Origin: an uncultured Planctomycetaceae bacterium
Lineage (GTDB): Bacteria > Planctomycetota > Planctomycetia > Pirellulales > Pirellulaceae
NCBI GenBank assembly: GCA_903927685.1
Contig: CAIYOB010001621.1
Coordinates: 1 to 14,674, forward strand
Direction of reading: 5' to 3'
Length of the DNA: 14,674 nucleotides
In this document: positions 12,495 to 14,674 of the stretch, one piece after another
Layout of the letters: each line of letters starts with the position of its first letter
Numbering within the stretch: the first letter of the stretch is position 1
Notes under the pieces: model-generated
What the model saw: the letters and a program-made list of their open reading frames with translations, nothing else
Told to the model about the DNA's origin: nothing
The model's database searches: none
Position numbers and translations under genes: made by a program

Positions 12495-14674
12495 ATGAAG
12501 AAGTCCGCGAAATTGCGTCGGAGCACTTGGTTGCCCGTACTGGCCTTGGCCTTCGTTTGCATCGCCTGGACGCCCGCCCGAGTCGCGGTGGCCCAGCGGC
12601 TGACGTCGGCGGATGTCGAATTGGGCCCCTGGTACACCAGCGGCCCGCTGTCGGCGACCAGCTTTACGGACCCGTTTTTCCCCGAGCAGGGCGTCGACGT
12701 GCAGGCCAAGTCGCCGGCGGGCCAGTTGCTATGGACCCCGCGCCCCGATTGGACCGACGGCCAGGTGCACATGCTGGACGGCAGCCAGCGCGCATCGACC
12801 TACTTGACTCGAACCCTGAAGGTCCCCGGCCCGGTGGCCGTCGAGGCCAGCTTGGGCAGTGACGACGGCTGCGAACTGTGGCTGAACGGGCAGAAGCTGC
12901 TGTCCAATGACGTCCCGCGCGGGCCGGCGCCCGACCAGGACCACGCGACGCTGAAACTGAAGCCGGGGGAGAACCGCCTGCTGTTCAAGATTCACAACAA
13001 CAGCGGCGGGCACGGATTTTACTTCCAGATCGGAGCATTCGACTTCCGCTCGCCGGAACTGCGAACCGCCAACTTGCCCGCCTTGCGCCGGGCGGTAGAG
13101 GACTTAAGCCGCACTTTCGGTGCCCGCTATGCACGCGGCGAACAGTACTTGACGCGACTGGAAGCGTTGGAGCGGCGGGCGGAAGAAGTCGAACAAGCGT
13201 TGGTGGCGGACGAAAGCCGCGCGGCCGCGGCCGCGGCAGCGCTGGCCAGTGAAGCCGTCCAGTTGCGGCGCGAAGCCTTACTGGATCACCCCCTGTTGGC
13301 GTTTGATCGCTTGTTGCTGGTCCGCCGCAAGGCGAACCAATTGGGGCTGCCGCAGAATTGGCAGGGAAACTGTGCCCTGCCCCGCAACGGGTACGACAAC
13401 CAAATCGCCGTCTTGAGTCCCGTCGATCCGGACGGCCGCGTCAGCACGCTGTACCAGCCGCCTAAGGACGAATTCGTGGGCGACGTGGATCTGCACTTCA
13501 ACGCCGAAAAGATGTTGTTCTCGATGCCCGGCCCCAACGGCCACTGGCAGGTCTGGGAATTGGGCGCCGATGGATCTCCGGCCAGCTTGCGCCAAGTCAC
13601 GGCTGACGATCCACCCGATGTGGACAACTATGATCCGTGTTATCTGCCGGACGAACGGATCATCTTTGCGTCGACGCGGTGCTTTGCCGGCGTTCCCTGC
13701 GTGGGCGGCGGCAATACGGTGGCCAACCTGTGCCTGACGAATCCGGATGGCAGCGGCGTCCGTCAATTGTGCTTCGACCAGGACCACAATTGGTGCCCCA
13801 CGGTGCTGAACAACGGCCGCATTCTGTACAGCCGTTGGGAATACTCCGACCTGCAGCATTACTTCTCGCGGCTCCTGTTCCAGATGAACCCGGACGGCAC
13901 GGGGCAGATGGAGTACTACGCCAGCAACTCGCTGTGGCCCAATTCGATTTTCTACGCTCGGCCGATTCCCAATCATCCGACGAAAGTCGTCGCGGTCATC
14001 TCCGGGCATCACGGCGTGCCGCGGATGGGAGAACTGGTGCTGTTCGACCCGGCCCACGGGCGGCGCGAGGCGGACGGCGTGGTCCAGCGGATTCCGGGCC
14101 ACGGCCAGAAGGTTGATCCCGTCATCCGTGACACGTTGGTCGACGGTTCGTGGCCCAAGTTCCTGCATCCGTATCCCTTGGACGACAAGTACTTCCTGGT
14201 GTCCTGCCAGCCGACCGCCTCGTCGTCATGGGGCTTGTACCTGGCCGACGTGTTCGACAACCTGCTGCTAATCAAGGAAGAACCCGGCTATGCGCTGCTG
14301 GAACCCGTACCCCTGCAGAAAACCTCGCGGCCGCCGGCGATTCCGGATCGCGTCGATTTGGCGCAGGACGAGGCGACCGTTTATCTGACCGACATCTACC
14401 GCGGCGAAGGCCTCCGCGACGTGCCGCGAGGGACCGTCAAGAGCCTCCGTGTCTACTCGCCGCACTATGCGTATCCCGGCATGGGCGGACATATCAATAT
14501 CGGCATCGACGGACCGTGGGACGCGAGGATCATCCACGGCACCGTGCCCGTGAATGACGATGGCTCGGCGATTTTCAAAGTGCCGGCCAACATGCCCATT
14601 GTGGTCCAGCCGCTGGACGAACAGGGCCGAGCGCTGCAGATCATGCGCAGCTGGTTCACCGCCATGCCGGGCGA
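12495..14674 (+). CDS. HzsA-related secreted protein (hydrazine synthase alpha-like), 3' partial
   Basis: The frame runs 726 codons from the ATG at 12495 to the window end without a stop. Residues 1-33 are a Sec signal peptide (MKKSAKLRRS, hydrophobic core WLPVLALAFVCIAW, cleavage after AVA). Residues 40-185 form a beta-sandwich with DDGCELWLNGQKL, like planctomycete carbohydrate-binding or PA14-type modules. Residues 195-260 are a charged, Ala-rich coiled coil. A PD40/TolB-like propeller follows at about 265-600, with blades such as VDNYDPCYLPDERIIFAST and NWCPTVLNNGRILYSRWEY. From about 630 the sequence has the hydrazine synthase alpha middle-domain pattern (YAYPGMGGHINIGIDGPWDA near 659-678, RSWFTAMPG at 718-726). 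In relatives a c-type heme motif CxxCH follows the AMPGE segment, so the window ends just before it. Non-anammox planctomycetes carry many such proteins of unknown activity, so hydrazine synthesis should not be assumed. Confidence 0.88.
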   Translation, partial: MKKSAKLRRSTWLPVLALAFVCIAWTPARVAVAQRLTSADVELGPWYTSGPLSATSFTDPFFPEQGVDVQAKSPAGQLLWTPRPDWTDGQVHMLDGSQRASTYLTRTLKVPGPVAVEASLGSDDGCELWLNGQKLLSNDVPRGPAPDQDHATLKLKPGENRLLFKIHNNSGGHGFYFQIGAFDFRSPELRTANLPALRRAVEDLSRTFGARYARGEQYLTRLEALERRAEEVEQALVADESRAAAAAAALASEAVQLRREALLDHPLLAFDRLLLVRRKANQLGLPQNWQGNCALPRNGYDNQIAVLSPVDPDGRVSTLYQPPKDEFVGDVDLHFNAEKMLFSMPGPNGHWQVWELGADGSPASLRQVTADDPPDVDNYDPCYLPDERIIFASTRCFAGVPCVGGGNTVANLCLTNPDGSGVRQLCFDQDHNWCPTVLNNGRILYSRWEYSDLQHYFSRLLFQMNPDGTGQMEYYASNSLWPNSIFYARPIPNHPTKVVAVISGHHGVPRMGELVLFDPAHGRREADGVVQRIPGHGQKVDPVIRDTLVDGSWPKFLHPYPLDDKYFLVSCQPTASSSWGLYLADVFDNLLLIKEEPGYALLEPVPLQKTSRPPAIPDRVDLAQDEATVYLTDIYRGEGLRDVPRGTVKSLRVYSPHYAYPGMGGHINIGIDGPWDARIIHGTVPVNDDGSAIFKVPANMPIVVQPLDEQGRALQIMRSWFTAMPG

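Noticed and set aside
13278..14168. Minus-strand open frame of 296 codons
   Set aside because: It is antisense to the HzsA-related gene, which has a strong ribosome-binding site, a signal peptide and family motifs.
12495..14674. True anammox hydrazine synthase subunit
   Set aside because: The domain pattern matches, but no HzsB/HzsC genes or other anammox genes are in view, and many non-anammox planctomycetes have such relatives.

Overview
This window is GC-rich bacterial DNA whose gene content points to a planctomycete, most likely of the Pirellulales type. The supporting signs are a CRTAC1-type FG-GAP/ASPIC protein, a dockerin/RTX/PKD surface-protein remnant, and a protein with the middle domain of hydrazine synthase subunit alpha carried outside any visible anammox cluster. 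The assignment rests on gene families only, and no rRNA or other marker gene is present.

Layout. Bases 1-2624 (+ strand) hold the 3' part of a proline-rich, C-terminally membrane-anchored protein and, 18 nt later, a membrane-anchored CRTAC1-like beta-propeller protein. Bases 2590-4087 are a decayed zone. It has a cluster of small hairpins, the C-terminal remnant of a large secreted protein (PKD, RTX and dockerin-like repeats with an apparent internal deletion), and a short fragment resembling the start of an anti-sigma-like protein, which stops abruptly at the mrp 3' end. Bases 4088-5747 (- strand) carry a small degenerate receiver-like protein and mrp/apbC, an Fe-S cluster carrier ATPase, separated by eight tandem heptamers. 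A VWA-domain protein (5896-7596, +) is divergent from these and converges on mgtE.

Bases 7615-10153 (- strand) form a tight htrA-mgtE pair with one base between the genes. The periplasmic HtrA-like protease has Glu where the catalytic Asp is expected. A short intergenic region with near-consensus sigma70-type promoters on both strands separates htrA from rnc (10348-11202, +), an RNase III with an acidic N-terminal extension. Then come a Tat-exported flavodoxin-fold oxidoreductase (11286-12005, -) and, across a 489-bp repeat-rich divergent intergenic region, an HzsA-related secreted protein (12495 to the window end, +). This last gene runs off the window before its expected heme motif.

How the genes fit together. 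Most are housekeeping: Fe-S assembly, Mg2+ homeostasis, periplasmic quality control and RNA processing. The accessory content is exported or surface-linked: the CRTAC1-like protein, the adhesin remnant, the Tat flavoprotein and the HzsA-like protein. The last two are divergently transcribed from a shared, highly structured control region and may form a periplasmic redox pair; that link is inference. I saw no CRISPR array, tRNA, transposase or complete mobile element.
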